This document shows positions 34,813 through 44,702 of a stretch of 64,000 bases of DNA, one piece after another. The notes below the pieces were generated by a model, which had not been told where the DNA came from, searched no databases, and saw only the letters and a list, made by a program, of their open reading frames with translations. The stretch is from Jaminaea rosea. Taxonomy: Eukaryota > Basidiomycota > Exobasidiomycetes > Microstromatales. The position numbers were made by a program, and so were the translations under genes. The stretch lies in contig NW_020289984.1 in NCBI RefSeq assembly GCF_003144245.1, positions 186,001 to 250,000 of the forward strand. Direction: 5' to 3'. Each line of letters opens with the position of its first letter. Position 1 is the stretch's first letter.

Positions 34813-35118
34813 CACGGGTCTTGGTACCGTAGGAGACTCAGGATATTGAGATAGTGAGAAGGAAAGGACAGGTCAATGCGATCTGATGTACTCTGAGATT
34901 CTGCTCGGCTGAAGTTTATGATCAAGCCCTGGACCCAGGGATCTCACGCAGCGAAGGTAACCGTTGTCAACAGCAAATGCACACTACAGACTGGGGCGGG
35001 GCCTACAGTGGAGCGAAAGTGCGGCCAGATTTGAATGCCATTCACAGTATTTGCAGGCTGCAGGAACCGTAGGGGGTCACCTCCGTCGCTTGCGCTGCGG
35101 CGCCCTCATAGCCTCGCA
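34813..35118. other. Intergenic region in the array
   Basis: 306 bp between copies E and F; no extra copy seen. Confidence 0.5.
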
Positions 35119-35736
35119 TCACTTTCCCGCCTTAAACCAGATATCGACGGCGCTCGGCAAGTCCTTGAACTCCGTGGTCGTGGGCCATTCGCCTGAGTGG
35201 GTGAGTCGGGCAGACAGGGGCGTGAGAAAATTGCAGCCCATCCCTATCTAAGATGAGGTCCGAGGAGCGACGTACAATCATCATAAGCGCCGACGTACCA
35301 GCATTGGCCCGAGTCGGAGCTGCCCAAGCACATTGACCAGGTATGGCCGTAGCAGAGCCCGTTGCTGACATCAGTCCCGTACCCATCGGCGTTGCAGGGG
35401 CAAGCTGAGCGTGTGTCAGAGGTGTCGCTTCAGCGCTTGCACTAGGTCTGCTGTGTGGATCCCCTGCGACCCACCCATCTCGAAAGTCTTTGGCTCTATG
35501 AAGCCCCAGTCAGCGACCCTGAGAGTCGTGTTGCCCTGAAGGTCCGAAACACACTGATAGATGGCTACGTCAGTGGAATTGAGGGGATTATTTTTGCCCG
35601 CAGAGCAAAACTTTTGGTACCCATAAGTCGAAGGGCTTTTAGGCCCTGGGGAGTAATTGCACGTGAAGTGCTTGGCCACGACGAAGCGCCAGCCGAGGAC
35701 GACAAGGAGATGCAGAGAAGACGCGACGGTGAGCAT
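35119..35736 (-). CDS. Small secreted eight-cysteine protein, array copy F
   Basis: Exons 35736-35475, 35404-35276 and 35192-35119 encode 154 residues. Signal peptide MLTVASSLHLLVVLGWRFVVA; mature start KHFTCNYSPGPKSPSTYGY, then KFC, NSTDVAIYQC and RVADWGFIEPKTFEMG. Exon 2: ACPCNADGYG (an extra Cys before the usual PC), LCYG, WSMCLG, QCWYV and YDDC. Exon 3: EWPTTTEFKDLP and DIWFKAGK. The GT-AG introns and phases match the other copies. C-terminal GK is shared with copies A and B. Confidence 0.88.
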
Positions 35737-35882
35737 GATTGGCGATGTTGGTCGCAGCGACTACAAGGTGATGGAAAAAAAGGAGCGTAGGACATGCCGC
35801 GATGCAGCATCTTTGATTCTTTCACTGGACGCAAGAAGAGCAGTTGCACATCTCAGCCCTCTGCCCTGCTCAGCATTTGCGA

Positions 35883-36617
35883 TCAAGCGGAATGGTTTCT
35901 TTGGGTGCTACTTGCACTTATTGGAAGCCCGCAGACCGGTGTTTCTTCGGCTTGCTCCCGATGCCCCGTCCTCTTGCCCCAGTCCCCAGAATCATACCAG
36001 ATATCGATGTATACCGGCAACTGTTCAAGCTTGAAGCGGCGAGGCCACTCGCCTGCAGCAAAGGGCGGTGAAGAAGCGTCAGCTTAATGCGTTCCTCAGC
36101 GAGCTAGCCGGGGGCGAGTTGAACGCACAGTCATCGTCCGCAGACATCCAAAAGCAGTTTCCTTCTCGCGAGATGCCAAGGCACATGGCCCAAGAATCCC
36201 CATAGCATTGGTCGTCCTGATCCCGACCGTACGCTAAGCCTCCACAGGGACTCACTGAGGGAGCGTCCGGAAAGGCGAAAAGGTCGGGAGAGGTGAGCAG
36301 TGCACCCGATGAGCGACGAGATGAAGCCGCCGGTACCAACTCATGTCCAATATTTGGCCAATTTTCCCCCCAAAGCTGGCCACCTTCGTTCCTTTGGCTC
36401 CAAAGTAGCCCCAACCACACCGGTATTCGGCAGTGACACCCATTTCGACAGAGTTGCCCAATTTCGCCTGGCAGAAAAGCTCATAGCCGTAATGCTCCGG
36501 ACTGCCGGGGCCGAGCTTCCACGAGCAGGCGACATGGGCTGCCAGGGCAAGGCAATGAAGCTGCTGGAGAAGGGGAAGGACAGTGAGCGTCAAAGCGGCG
36601 AGCGAGAGAGCCAACAT
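35883..36617 (-). CDS. Small secreted eight-cysteine protein, array copy G (long tail)
   Basis: Exons 36617-36341, 36254-36129 and 36052-35883 encode 190 residues. Signal peptide MLALSLAALTLTVLPLLQQ ending near LALA; mature start AHVACSWKLGPGSPEHYGY, nearly the same as copy H. Then LFC, AEYRC, and exon 2 SPCGGLAYGRDQDDQC, WAMCLG, NCFWM and DDDC. Exon 3 encodes EWPRRFKLEQLP and IDIWYD, then continues about 35 residues beyond where other copies stop (GDWGKRTGHREQ...RNHSA). The first junction is uncertain: the phase-1 model uses donor GTTGGT; donor GTACCG with acceptor GAG at 36248 is also in frame and would give MSCPCGG. Confidence 0.83.
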
Positions 36618-36791
36618 GGGAAAGGGGATATGGAGTGGGGGAAGAGCAGATAGCCAAGACAATCAGTCAGATTGACAGTGCGATAAGATACGACCGCAGA
36701 GTCACAACCGTTATTTGGCTCCATGCTTGCCCTTTGCTTTCCTCGAGCCTCCTCGCACTACGGCCTCAAGCGGAAAATTTGTCCTCTGCTG

Positions 36792-37516
36792 CTAGATCCG
36801 AGTGTCAACAGTGGGTGCGAGGGTCCGGTGAGGGCTCGACTGTCTCTCCGTGGCAGCCGCAACCCGGCGCTTCTTCTTTCTCCCGCCCCCGCCCGAGTCG
36901 TACCAGACATTGACGAACGTGGGCAGCTCGTCGAAGTCAAAGAGACGGGGCCACTCGCCTGAGGCGAAACAGCGGAGGATGTTGCTGTCAGCTGATCGTC
37001 GTTGCAAATGTGCTGCTTGTACTGTATGCTTGCTAAGTGCGTACAATCGTCATCGGCAGACATGTAGAAGCAGTTTCCATCTTCGGACCGACCTAGACAG
37101 ACCCCCCAATGGGCCGAATAGCATTCGTCGTCGAGGTCACGGGCATAGGGGAAACCGCCGCAGGGACTGGCTGAGCGAGCGAGAAGAGCGAAGAGCTCGG
37201 CTCAGTAAATTCATCTTCTGTCTCATAGAGCTGAGCCGCTAGTCTTACCAAAATCGAGCGTACGCCCAAGATTCCACCCCCAGCTGGCCACCATGACACC
37301 AGGTGTCCCAGCGTAATTTTGGGAGCACTTGTACTGTCTCCACTCTGTTCCACTGCCCAGCTCTGCCTGGCAAAAGTGCTCGTATCCGTAGTCTTGAGGA
37401 CTGCCAGGCCCAAGTTTCCAGGAGCAGGCGACGTGCGCTGCGTGGGCGTGATGGGATTGCGCTTCGAGAAGGGTAAGGATGAGAAGCAGGATCAGCGTCA
37501 GCGTGTTGGAACCCAT
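36792..37516 (-). CDS. Small secreted eight-cysteine protein, array copy H (long basic tail)
   Basis: Exons 37516-37249, 37170-37045 and 36958-36792 encode 186 residues. Signal peptide MGSNTLTLILLLILTLLEA extends to HHAHA; mature start AHVACSWKLGPGSPQDYGY, then HFC and YKC. Exon 2: SPCGGFPYARDLDDEC, WGVCLG, NCFYM and DDDC. Exon 3: EWPRLFDFDELP, VNVWYDS and then a tail GGGGRKKKRRVAAATERQ continuing to VDTRI. Copies G and H form the most recent pair, sharing the exon 1 block and the long tail position. First gene of the array in transcription order. Confidence 0.87.
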
Positions 37517-37898
37517 GGGTGGTACTGAGCAGGGTTCAATAGGCAGGGACAGGAATGTCGACAGCGCAAGTAGGTCATAGCCGCAGCTGTCTTTCTTTTT
37601 GCCCCTCTACTGTAGAAGCTCAGGTGGGTCAATCGTATCGGATGATCTCGGCTGGAATTCTTCTGCTCGCCGGCTCGACGGTAAGATTTTGAAACGTTCT
37701 AATGAACGAAAGGCAAGCAGGCGCGCCTTCACCAAGGGATTGCGCGGTATAGTTCGATGGTATTGATACGCGACCGGATGCTGGGTCAGCGCGCCCTGAT
37801 GGGCAGAACAGGTCGTGGGTAGTAGTGGTCATTGTGGTAGTCCCGAAGCGTTCAAAAGCGCTCCTTGTCGTCTCGCTGCCGTAGATCCTTGGCCCTGC
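37517..37898. other. Intergenic region at the promoter end of the array
   Basis: 382 bp between the array and the 650-aa gene (both minus strand). It holds the copy H promoter and the 3' flank of the next gene; no motif recognised. Confidence 0.45.
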
Positions 37899-39851
37899 TT
37901 ACCGCAACCAGCCGCCAAGGCCCCACCCTCCTTGCGTGCCACCACTCGCTGGAAGCCCATCCTTCATCACTGCTGCCTCACCCTGCTGCTTCCCACCACC
38001 AGGCGCAGAATCAGCCCTCAACAGCTTGAGCCGCGCCAACGCTCCCTCATCCCTCGCCCTATTTGCGTCTTCGATGATCTCTCCGTCCTCTTCATGCACG
38101 CCGAGTCCGGGAGATCGCAGCGCATTATAAGCTGAAAACTCGGACGAGGCGGGCGTAGAAGGCTTGATGACTGAGGGTGAGCGCGCATGACCCGTACTCA
38201 GCAGCATCGAGGCCGCGGAGGCGGATTGAACGCGCCGATGTGGTGGCGGTGTTGGGTTGACTGCCATGAGGGGAGGTAGGTCTACAGGAGCGTTTTGCGG
38301 AGTGACTGGAGGCGGGTCCGATGCCCACCTGTCTTCGGCCTCGAGCTGCTCATGCACGTCTTGCAACGAGGATGAGGCGGAGGTAGAAGGCGCAACACTC
38401 GATGGCGCGAAATACGTTTGGCTTCGCCGATGCTTCGGCATGGGGCCACGAGCGGGCGAGGCGCTCGTGGCAGCCGTCGTTGTGGATGCTGCAGCTGTCT
38501 TGCCCACGCCCAGTAGTGATGGAGTTGATAGCGGGGCAGCGAGCGAGTCTTCTGCGCCGCTGCTCGAGCTGCTGATGACACTCGCCGAGCTCGACGCCCT
38601 TGCCAGCTTGGGCGTCGATGCAGCCAGGCTGGTGAGCAAGGCTTTTGCATCCTGTGTACCACCGGCAGTGGCATTGGGGTTGCTGCTGCTCGCGCCCCCA
38701 GCCAACATCCTCTCTAATCTCTTCGCAGCCGTCTTCCCAATAGTAGCACCAACATCTTGTGCCTCAACGATGCCTTCTAGCCTAGTCGATGGGCTGACAT
38801 GCACCTCTGGCCTGGCCAAAGTCCTCCATCTAGTGCCCCCCTCCCCGCCGGACAAGACGGCCCTGTTCGACGCTATACTGGTGGACGCAAGAAGTCCCTC
38901 CATCTCGCGATTCACCTTGAGCAATGCATCCTCCATGGAGCGATTACGCTCCAGCTGAGCCCGAAGCTCCCGCTCCCGCTCTTCGAGCTGGGAGTCCATC
39001 TCGCGTTGTCTTGCTTGCAGGGAGGAGAGGTATTCACGATCGGATAGGGTGGAGTGGAGTAGGAGGTTGGCTGCTTGCAGGGCTACATTGGCAGAGACGA
39101 GGGCGGCATTGAGGGCTGCATCGCCCTCATCGCTTGAATCGTCGTCGCCGTTTTGGCCTGATTGGTCTTGGTATCCGGCCATCGCTTTGTGCTGCAGCGC
39201 AGTCATCTCGCCGCGCAGACTGTGTGATGAGGCGGCCGAGGTAGAAAGCGTGCAGCCAGTCGAGCTTGGCGTATCCAGTGACGAAGAGGTGATGCTCCCG
39301 CGGTACGAGTTCAAGTCCTCGTCTGTCGGCTTGATGAGGTGCTCACCGCAGATGCCGAACTTATCCCTCAACGAGCAATCTCTCTTGACCTCAAGCGGAC
39401 TCGACTTGCCCTCTCGCTCATGCTCCGGCACCTCATCTTCACAGTCACAATCCAGCGTAGTCGATGCTGCAGTCCAAATACTCCATCGCTGATTGTTCGC
39501 CACGCCCGAGGTACCAGACGAGTCCGGGTCGACGAGAGTATCAGACGAGATCATCCGCGACTGACGCCACTGTTGCTGGCTGGAGCGAGGGGATGTCGTG
39601 CGCGCCTCACCTACCGAAGAGGTCGAGGTCGATGCCACTGAGGCTATGGATCGGGTGGATCGAATCGTTGCAAAGGGATCGCGTGTTGATCTTGTTGACG
39701 AGGCAGCGTGGGCGGCGCCGTGTTGTTTGGGCGTGGGACCCGGCCTTGTCTTATGCGGATCAAGCGAGGGGGAGCGAGAGGATGATGGTGATGACGAGGC
39801 GCGAGACGGACCTTGCGTTGAGCGCAACGTCAGAGGAGCAGGAGGAGCCAT
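37899..39851 (-). CDS. Unrecognised Ser-rich protein with central coiled coil, 650 aa
   Basis: Single-exon ORF from an ATG. Residues 1-120 are Ser/Arg-rich and disordered. A short conserved-looking block follows (WSIWTAASTTLDCDCEDEVPEHE and RDKFGICGEHLIKPTDEDL). Residues ~235-325 form a strong coiled coil (NVALQAANLLLHSTLSDREYL, REMDSQLEERERELRAQLE, MEDALLKVNREMEGLL). The C-terminal half is low complexity, closing with GGWGLGGWLR. No signal peptide or membrane segment. Overall it looks like a scaffold or cytoskeleton-associated protein, but that is only an impression from composition; family not recognised. Confidence 0.76.
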   Translation of the reverse strand: MAPPAPLTLRSTQGPSRASSSPSSSRSPSLDPHKTRPGPTPKQHGAAHAASSTRSTRDPFATIRSTRSIASVASTSTSSVGEARTTSPRSSQQQWRQSRMISSDTLVDPDSSGTSGVANNQRWSIWTAASTTLDCDCEDEVPEHEREGKSSPLEVKRDCSLRDKFGICGEHLIKPTDEDLNSYRGSITSSSLDTPSSTGCTLSTSAASSHSLRGEMTALQHKAMAGYQDQSGQNGDDDSSDEGDAALNAALVSANVALQAANLLLHSTLSDREYLSSLQARQREMDSQLEERERELRAQLERNRSMEDALLKVNREMEGLLASTSIASNRAVLSGGEGGTRWRTLARPEVHVSPSTRLEGIVEAQDVGATIGKTAAKRLERMLAGGASSSNPNATAGGTQDAKALLTSLAASTPKLARASSSASVISSSSSGAEDSLAAPLSTPSLLGVGKTAAASTTTAATSASPARGPMPKHRRSQTYFAPSSVAPSTSASSSLQDVHEQLEAEDRWASDPPPVTPQNAPVDLPPLMAVNPTPPPHRRVQSASAASMLLSTGHARSPSVIKPSTPASSEFSAYNALRSPGLGVHEEDGEIIEDANRARDEGALARLKLLRADSAPGGGKQQGEAAVMKDGLPASGGTQGGWGLGGWLR

Positions 39852-40273
39852 CTTCGCAGACTGAGGATGCGCAGCAGCAGCCGCTTTAGTCTGTGTTTCG
39901 GGTGAGTTTCGGATGCGCCGGCGGCGACGTCGGGCGAGAGGTCAAGCACAGCGGCTCATCCACCCAGCGAGCTTGGTGAGAGGAGTGAGCGTCGCGCTGG
40001 TCTGTAGGTGTTTCTGTTGTGAAAGGGAGATGGTTTGGATGATGGTAGGGAGCTGAGCGCACCCTTGTCAATTAGTGATCGTATTTTTGGCCGTCAAAGC
40101 GGCACCGGCGGCGGTTGAAGCCCCTGGACGGACAGGCAGGCGGCGGAACGAGCGCAGGCCCATTGCTGCTTTGAGCGCCGCCCTTTCCCCTTTCCGCCCT
40201 GGAGGCTTTGGCTTTGACATCAGCACCAAAACAAGGCAACCTCAACTTCCTCACGAAAAGCCCCTTGGCAAGA
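39852..40273. other. Divergent intergenic region
   Basis: 422 bp between the starts of the 650-aa gene and nicotinamidase. The frame upstream of the nicotinamidase ATG is open but has no ATG, so it is taken as leader. Confidence 0.5.
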
Positions 40274-41101
40274 ATGGCTGGTCTCATCCTCGTAGATGTC
40301 CAGTATGACTTTCTGCCTGGTGGAGCGCTCGCCGTCAAGGAGGCGGACACGATCATCACGCCTATCCTCGACGAGCTTCTCCCGCCCGCCTCGGCCTCAT
40401 CGAGCTCCCAACAGCCGTGGCGCACCATCGTAGCGACGCAGGACTATCATCCGGTGGGGCACATCTCTTTCGCTTCCTCACATACAGGAGCCAAACCGCT
40501 CGATACGAGACGCGTTAGTCATCCCTTGATCAAGGGCGAGGAGATAGACCAAGTCATGTGGCCAGACCATTGTGTGCAGGGTACCAGGGGCGCCGAGATT
40601 GAGGATCACGTCGCGGCCAGGCTACGGCAGATCAAGACGTCAGAGCGGGAAGCGCCGGACATCATCCTGGTTCAAAAGGGTACCGACCCGCACGTAGACG
40701 GGTATTCTGGTCTAAGCGACAACGCTCAGTCACGCTTTACGCCCTTAGTACGATATCTCTCCTCTCGCCGCCCCGACCCAATCGACGTGGTCGTCGTCTG
40801 CGGCCTGGCGACTGATTATTGCGTACTTTACACTGCGATGGACCTCGTCAAGTTTGGGTACAAGGTCCTACTGCCCCGCGAGGCGACCAGAGGAGTCGAT
40901 GCGCAAGGAAGTCAGGAGGCGCTGGACAAGCTGGAAGCTGCTGGAGTCAAGGTAGTGCAGACTGCGAGGGAGGCAAAGGAGCTGGCGCGGCAGATGGTGA
41001 AGCAGCTCGAGGCTAGAAGCGAGGAAAGCTACTTGGGCAAGTTTGAGCTGGAGCAGAAGAAGGTGTGGGAGGAGCAGATGGGGAGACAGAGTGTGCAATG
41101 A
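40274..41101 (+). CDS. PNC1: Nicotinamidase
   Basis: Single exon, 275 residues from the first in-frame ATG (MAGLILVDVQYDF). The isochorismatase-fold catalytic triad is intact: Asp8 in VDVQYDFLPGG, Lys125 in VQKGTD and Cys173 in GLATDYCV. The metal site is visible as Asp57, His59 and His63 (QDYHPVGHISF), and WPDHCVQGT is typical of fungal nicotinamidases. It deamidates nicotinamide to nicotinate in NAD+ salvage and thereby relieves sirtuin inhibition. The C-terminus is extended by a charged helix (YLGKFELEQKKVWEEQ). Length is slightly above yeast Pnc1. Confidence 0.95.
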   Translation: MAGLILVDVQYDFLPGGALAVKEADTIITPILDELLPPASASSSSQQPWRTIVATQDYHPVGHISFASSHTGAKPLDTRRVSHPLIKGEEIDQVMWPDHCVQGTRGAEIEDHVAARLRQIKTSEREAPDIILVQKGTDPHVDGYSGLSDNAQSRFTPLVRYLSSRRPDPIDVVVVCGLATDYCVLYTAMDLVKFGYKVLLPREATRGVDAQGSQEALDKLEAAGVKVVQTAREAKELARQMVKQLEARSEESYLGKFELEQKKVWEEQMGRQSVQ

Positions 41102-41288
41102 CAAGAACTTCAAGCAAGGAAAGACTCGCATCCTGCTGTGACAGAGCTGAAATGGGGTATAGATCGCGTGAGGAAAGCGCTGGTATACATGAGGAGAGAA
41201 TGGAACGGGCGGAGGGTGAGAAGAGGCTAGATCTCTCTTTGCAGAATGGCGGGCTACCGATGATCATGGCCCTGCTTCGGCGAAGGCA

Positions 41289-42487
41289 TCACCGTACCAG
41301 GATGAGGTCCTGCGCCTTGATCGCTATGGCATCGCCCTTGCTGCGGGCAACCACGCTTGCCATTTGCCAAGTCGAGCCAACTCGTCGAAGTCGGCGCAAT
41401 GAGGATTGACGCATCTTGGTTCTCGTCGTCTCCACTCCCAGATTGGCGTAGACCGTACGCTCCAGTCCAGGATAAGACGTTTGCACCGTCAGCTCGCTCA
41501 GCATAGCGTACCGGTGTTGCTGCTCCTTGTTGGGGAGGTGGAAAGGCGAGCGCGAGTGCGAACTTCGGTCGCATAGATGAGGTGGCGGAGGACGGGAGAG
41601 CTGCAACCTTTTGCTGATGCCAGAGGGCGCAAAGAAGGGACTCGCGCACCCAGACAGGAGCGCGGGCCAGGTCGTCTTGGTCTCCGTCGTCCTCGCCGTG
41701 TCCGCTGATGAGTCTGGCCTGCTCTACGTCGAGACGCTGCATACCGTCGCATTGAGGCAAGAGGCCGGCCGACAGGCTCGTCTGAGCAGCAGTTTGGCAG
41801 AAGTTGTCCTCGAGAAAGCGGGCCGCCTTCCTTGCTGCGACGTTGATGGGAGAATCACCATTCTTGAGGAGGTCGAGGGTGCGCATGGCTGTGCGTGCGA
41901 GCCAGAAGGGAAGGATGTATGCTAGTCAGCTATTGAAGTGAAGCAGTCGCGTTCCAACTGGTTCGAGCTACTCACACTCCAAGGGCACTACCACCTGCAC
42001 ATCACCGGTCTTGAGCCATTGATGAACGGTGCGCAGCGAGTAGATGAGAACGCTCGAGTCGACTACAGTGACCTTGGATGCCGGATGGGCATTTGTGGCG
42101 CTGTGAGAGGCCTCATTCTTGAGTCTGGAAGCTCTGCCTCTACATGCCCTGGAGGCCAGCCCGTCACTTGCCGCAAGCGTTGTCTTTGAGGACGACGATG
42201 TAGCAGTCGCGGTTGCTGCCTGCTGTGCATCCTTCCCCTTGTTGAGCCTCCTCCCGATGGAGCACCGATTCTTTTCCTGCTTGGACGCTTCCACCTCCTT
42301 TTCCATACACGCTACTCGGTGCTGGAGGAAGAGGGCGCCCATCGCTTTGCACATTGAGTTCTAAGGGGACGAAAGGAAGGACAGGCCCACAATCGGTAAG
42401 TATCGTAAGCCACACGGGCTATATCGGCGGCTGTCTGAGACTGATCCTCACTTTGTCCTTCTCGACAGCTGTGCTGTCAGGCGCCAT
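41289..42487 (-). CDS. PIN-domain protein, putative RNase, family unassigned
   Basis: Four exons (42487-42452, 42360-41976, 41888-41608, 41525-41289) give 312 residues. MAPDSTAVEKDK joins NSMCKAMGALFLQHRVACMEKEVEASK, then a basic and Ser/Thr-rich stretch, then the PIN start KVTVVDSSVLIYSLRTVHQWL with its acidic Asp. Splicing restores VVVPLE-SMRTLDLLKNGDSPIN-AARKAARFLE, the second PIN segment, and ends with QQHRYAMLSELTVQTS and KAQDLILVR. The last intron uses an unusual GTTGCA donor; no other donor keeps both conserved-looking frames. PIN domains are Mg2+-dependent endoribonucleases, as in NOB1, SMG6 and Swt1; which this resembles most cannot be settled by eye. Confidence 0.75.
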
Positions 42488-42855
42488 GATGGCGGTGGAG
42501 GGATGACTGTCTCGCTGTCGGTGATGATGGTACAGAGTCAAGATGGAAATGACGGCACGGCGATGAGATCAAATGTCCGTCCGGCTGAGCGCTCAGTCGA
42601 GCCGCCGGATGGGCTTGCCGAGGCCGCAACGAAATCAACGACTCCACACAAGAGGCATCCTCACCAGACTGCACATCACAAAGCGACTATGCTCCAAAGT
42701 ACAGTAAAAGCTTCGGAGCCATTTGTCGATATCATAGATTACAAGATCATGGCTTCTGCGCCACAGACAAAGCTTGAAGGAGCTCACCGCCTTGTCAGAC
42801 GAGGTCACCCCCTCCTGTCCACCACCTTTCGACCGTCCTAAACTGCCCGGTCGAC
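42488..42855. other. Intergenic region
   Basis: 368 bp between the PIN-domain gene start and the spliced stop of the dehydrogenase gene (both minus strand). Nothing else recognised. Confidence 0.45.
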
Positions 42856-44702
42856 CTACTTCGATGCCGGTTGTGACGGAAGGTACTGGAGGCGGAAAAG
42901 AATTCTTGGTCAGGATTCTACGCCTCGAGCAGATTCGCTTCTGGCTCTCGCGGACTCACCTTGTTTGGATTGAAGATGCCCCTCTCGTCGAACAAGCCCT
43001 TTATCCTCTGCATCCACTCGACGCTCTTCTGCCCCTTGGTATACCCAATCTTCTCAGCCTTCATATAACCGAGCCCATGCTCAGCACTGATAGATCCTTG
43101 CACCCCACTCGTCCACTCGTAGACATACGGCTCGATCAAGGCCTCGATCTCAGGTGCGTAGGCCTCGGCTACAATGTTGATGTGGAGATTCCCGTCCCCA
43201 ATGTGGCCGTAGCCTACCACGTCCTTGATTTGCTTGTCCTGACCCAATACGCCTGCGTCGTTGAAGCGTTGTCGGAGGTGCTCAACCAGCTCGTTCATCT
43301 TGGGAATGGGCATGGAGAGGTCGTACTTGTACACGGCTCCCTTTTTGCCCGCTGCCTCTGCGATACTCTCCCTCAATGACCAGAGAGAGCCAGCTTGGCT
43401 TTCATCCTGCGCCATGACACCGTCTGTGATCATTGAGCTCTCCATCAGCTCCTCGAGAAGACCAGAAAGCTTCTCGTCATCGTGATCCTTATTGCTGCCG
43501 CTGGTTTCAATGAGCACGTAGAAGGGGTGCTTGGCCTCAAAGGGGTTCTTGATGCCGTGATGCACGACGAGGTTGAAGGCGTCTTGGTCCATGAATTCAA
43601 AAGCGGACAGGATCTCACCGCAGTGCGACTTGACGCGACCAAAGACTTGCTGCACGGCATCGAAGGAGTCGACGGCGAAGACTGCTACATTCTGTGCAGA
43701 GGGGCGTCGAGGTGTTACGATGGAGACGCCAGTGATGAGTCCGATGCTGCCTTCCGAGCCGATGAAGAGCTGCTTGAGATCGAAGCCCGTATTGTCCTTG
43801 CGGAGGGTGCTGAGTCCGTCGAGCACTTCGCCATTGGGCAACACGACTTCGAGGCCGAGAACGTTGCCATGCAAAGAGCCATATCTCAGGAAGCGAAGCC
43901 CTCCTGCATTGGTGGCTACATTGCCTCCGATGTGGCAAGACCCCTTTGCGCCCAGATCGAGGGGCATCATGTATCCCTTTGCGCCAATCTCTCGGTCAAG
44001 GGACTCGAGGATGCACCCGGCGTCGCATACAAGGGTGCCAGAGACCTCATCGAAGGAACGGACCTTGTTCAGGAGAGCCGTCGAGATGATGACCTGCAGC
44101 GAGAAGCAGAGAGAGGAAAGAGAGGATGAGCGGGTCTGCGTGTCAACACTTGGGCCTCGCCCTCGGGCGCTCGTACTCACCTCATCCTCCACCGGCACGC
44201 TCCCACCCACGAGTCCAGTGTTCCCGCCTTGCGGTACGACTGCGATCCTCTTCTCGTAGCAGTACTTGACCACATCTGCCACCTCCTGCGTACTCTTGGG
44301 CTTTACGACCAGCTGCGAGCGCCCCTTGTACTTGTTCATCCAGTCGGCATTGTAACCGTCGAGCTCGTCTTGGCCTACAGGCTTGACGCCACAGGACGAG
44401 TCGGAAGGTTGAATCGTGGTGAGGAGGGATGACGAGGGGGAAGAGAGGAAGGAGGCAAAGGCGGTGATGTCCTCGCCGGTCAACTTTGCATATGTGTGCG
44501 GTGAGGCATGGGTAGCGAGGGCACGGCGTGGCGCAGATGGATTGGCTAATACTTTGGAAGGGAAGACATTGGTGCGAGGCGAAACGCGAGGAGCTGGAGT
44601 GGCCGTGCTAGTGGTGAAGAGCCGTGAACTCGAAGTCAAGGCGGCTCGAGAAGGGAGCACGACTCTTCGACCGCCGATTTTTGCAGCGGGAAGGAGTGAC
44701 AT
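42856..44702 (-). CDS. D2HGDH: D-2-hydroxyglutarate dehydrogenase, mitochondrial FAD enzyme
   Basis: Three exons (44702-44181, 44093-42960, 42885-42856) encode 561 residues. The N-terminus is Arg/Ser/Thr-rich like a mitochondrial presequence. The FAD-binding motif VVPQGGNTGLVGGSVPV, GGNVATNAGGLRFLRYG and FIGSEGSIGLIT mark the FAD_binding_4/oxidase family, and GYGHIGDGNLHINI plus SISAEHGLGYMK are metal and substrate motifs of the D2HGDH/Dld2 branch. Intron 1 (87 bp) is a multiple of three without stops, so unspliced RNA stays in frame, but splicing restores PVEDE-VIISTALLNKV as in relatives. Intron 2 hides a 30-nt last exon, giving NPNK-YLPSQPASK, the usual family end. It oxidises D-2-hydroxyglutarate (possibly D-lactate) to the keto acid. 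Confidence 0.95.

Noticed and set aside
40208-40273. 22-residue N-terminal extension of nicotinamidase
   Set aside because: Starts at TTG and precedes the conserved start MAGLILVDVQ; no ATG in the extension.
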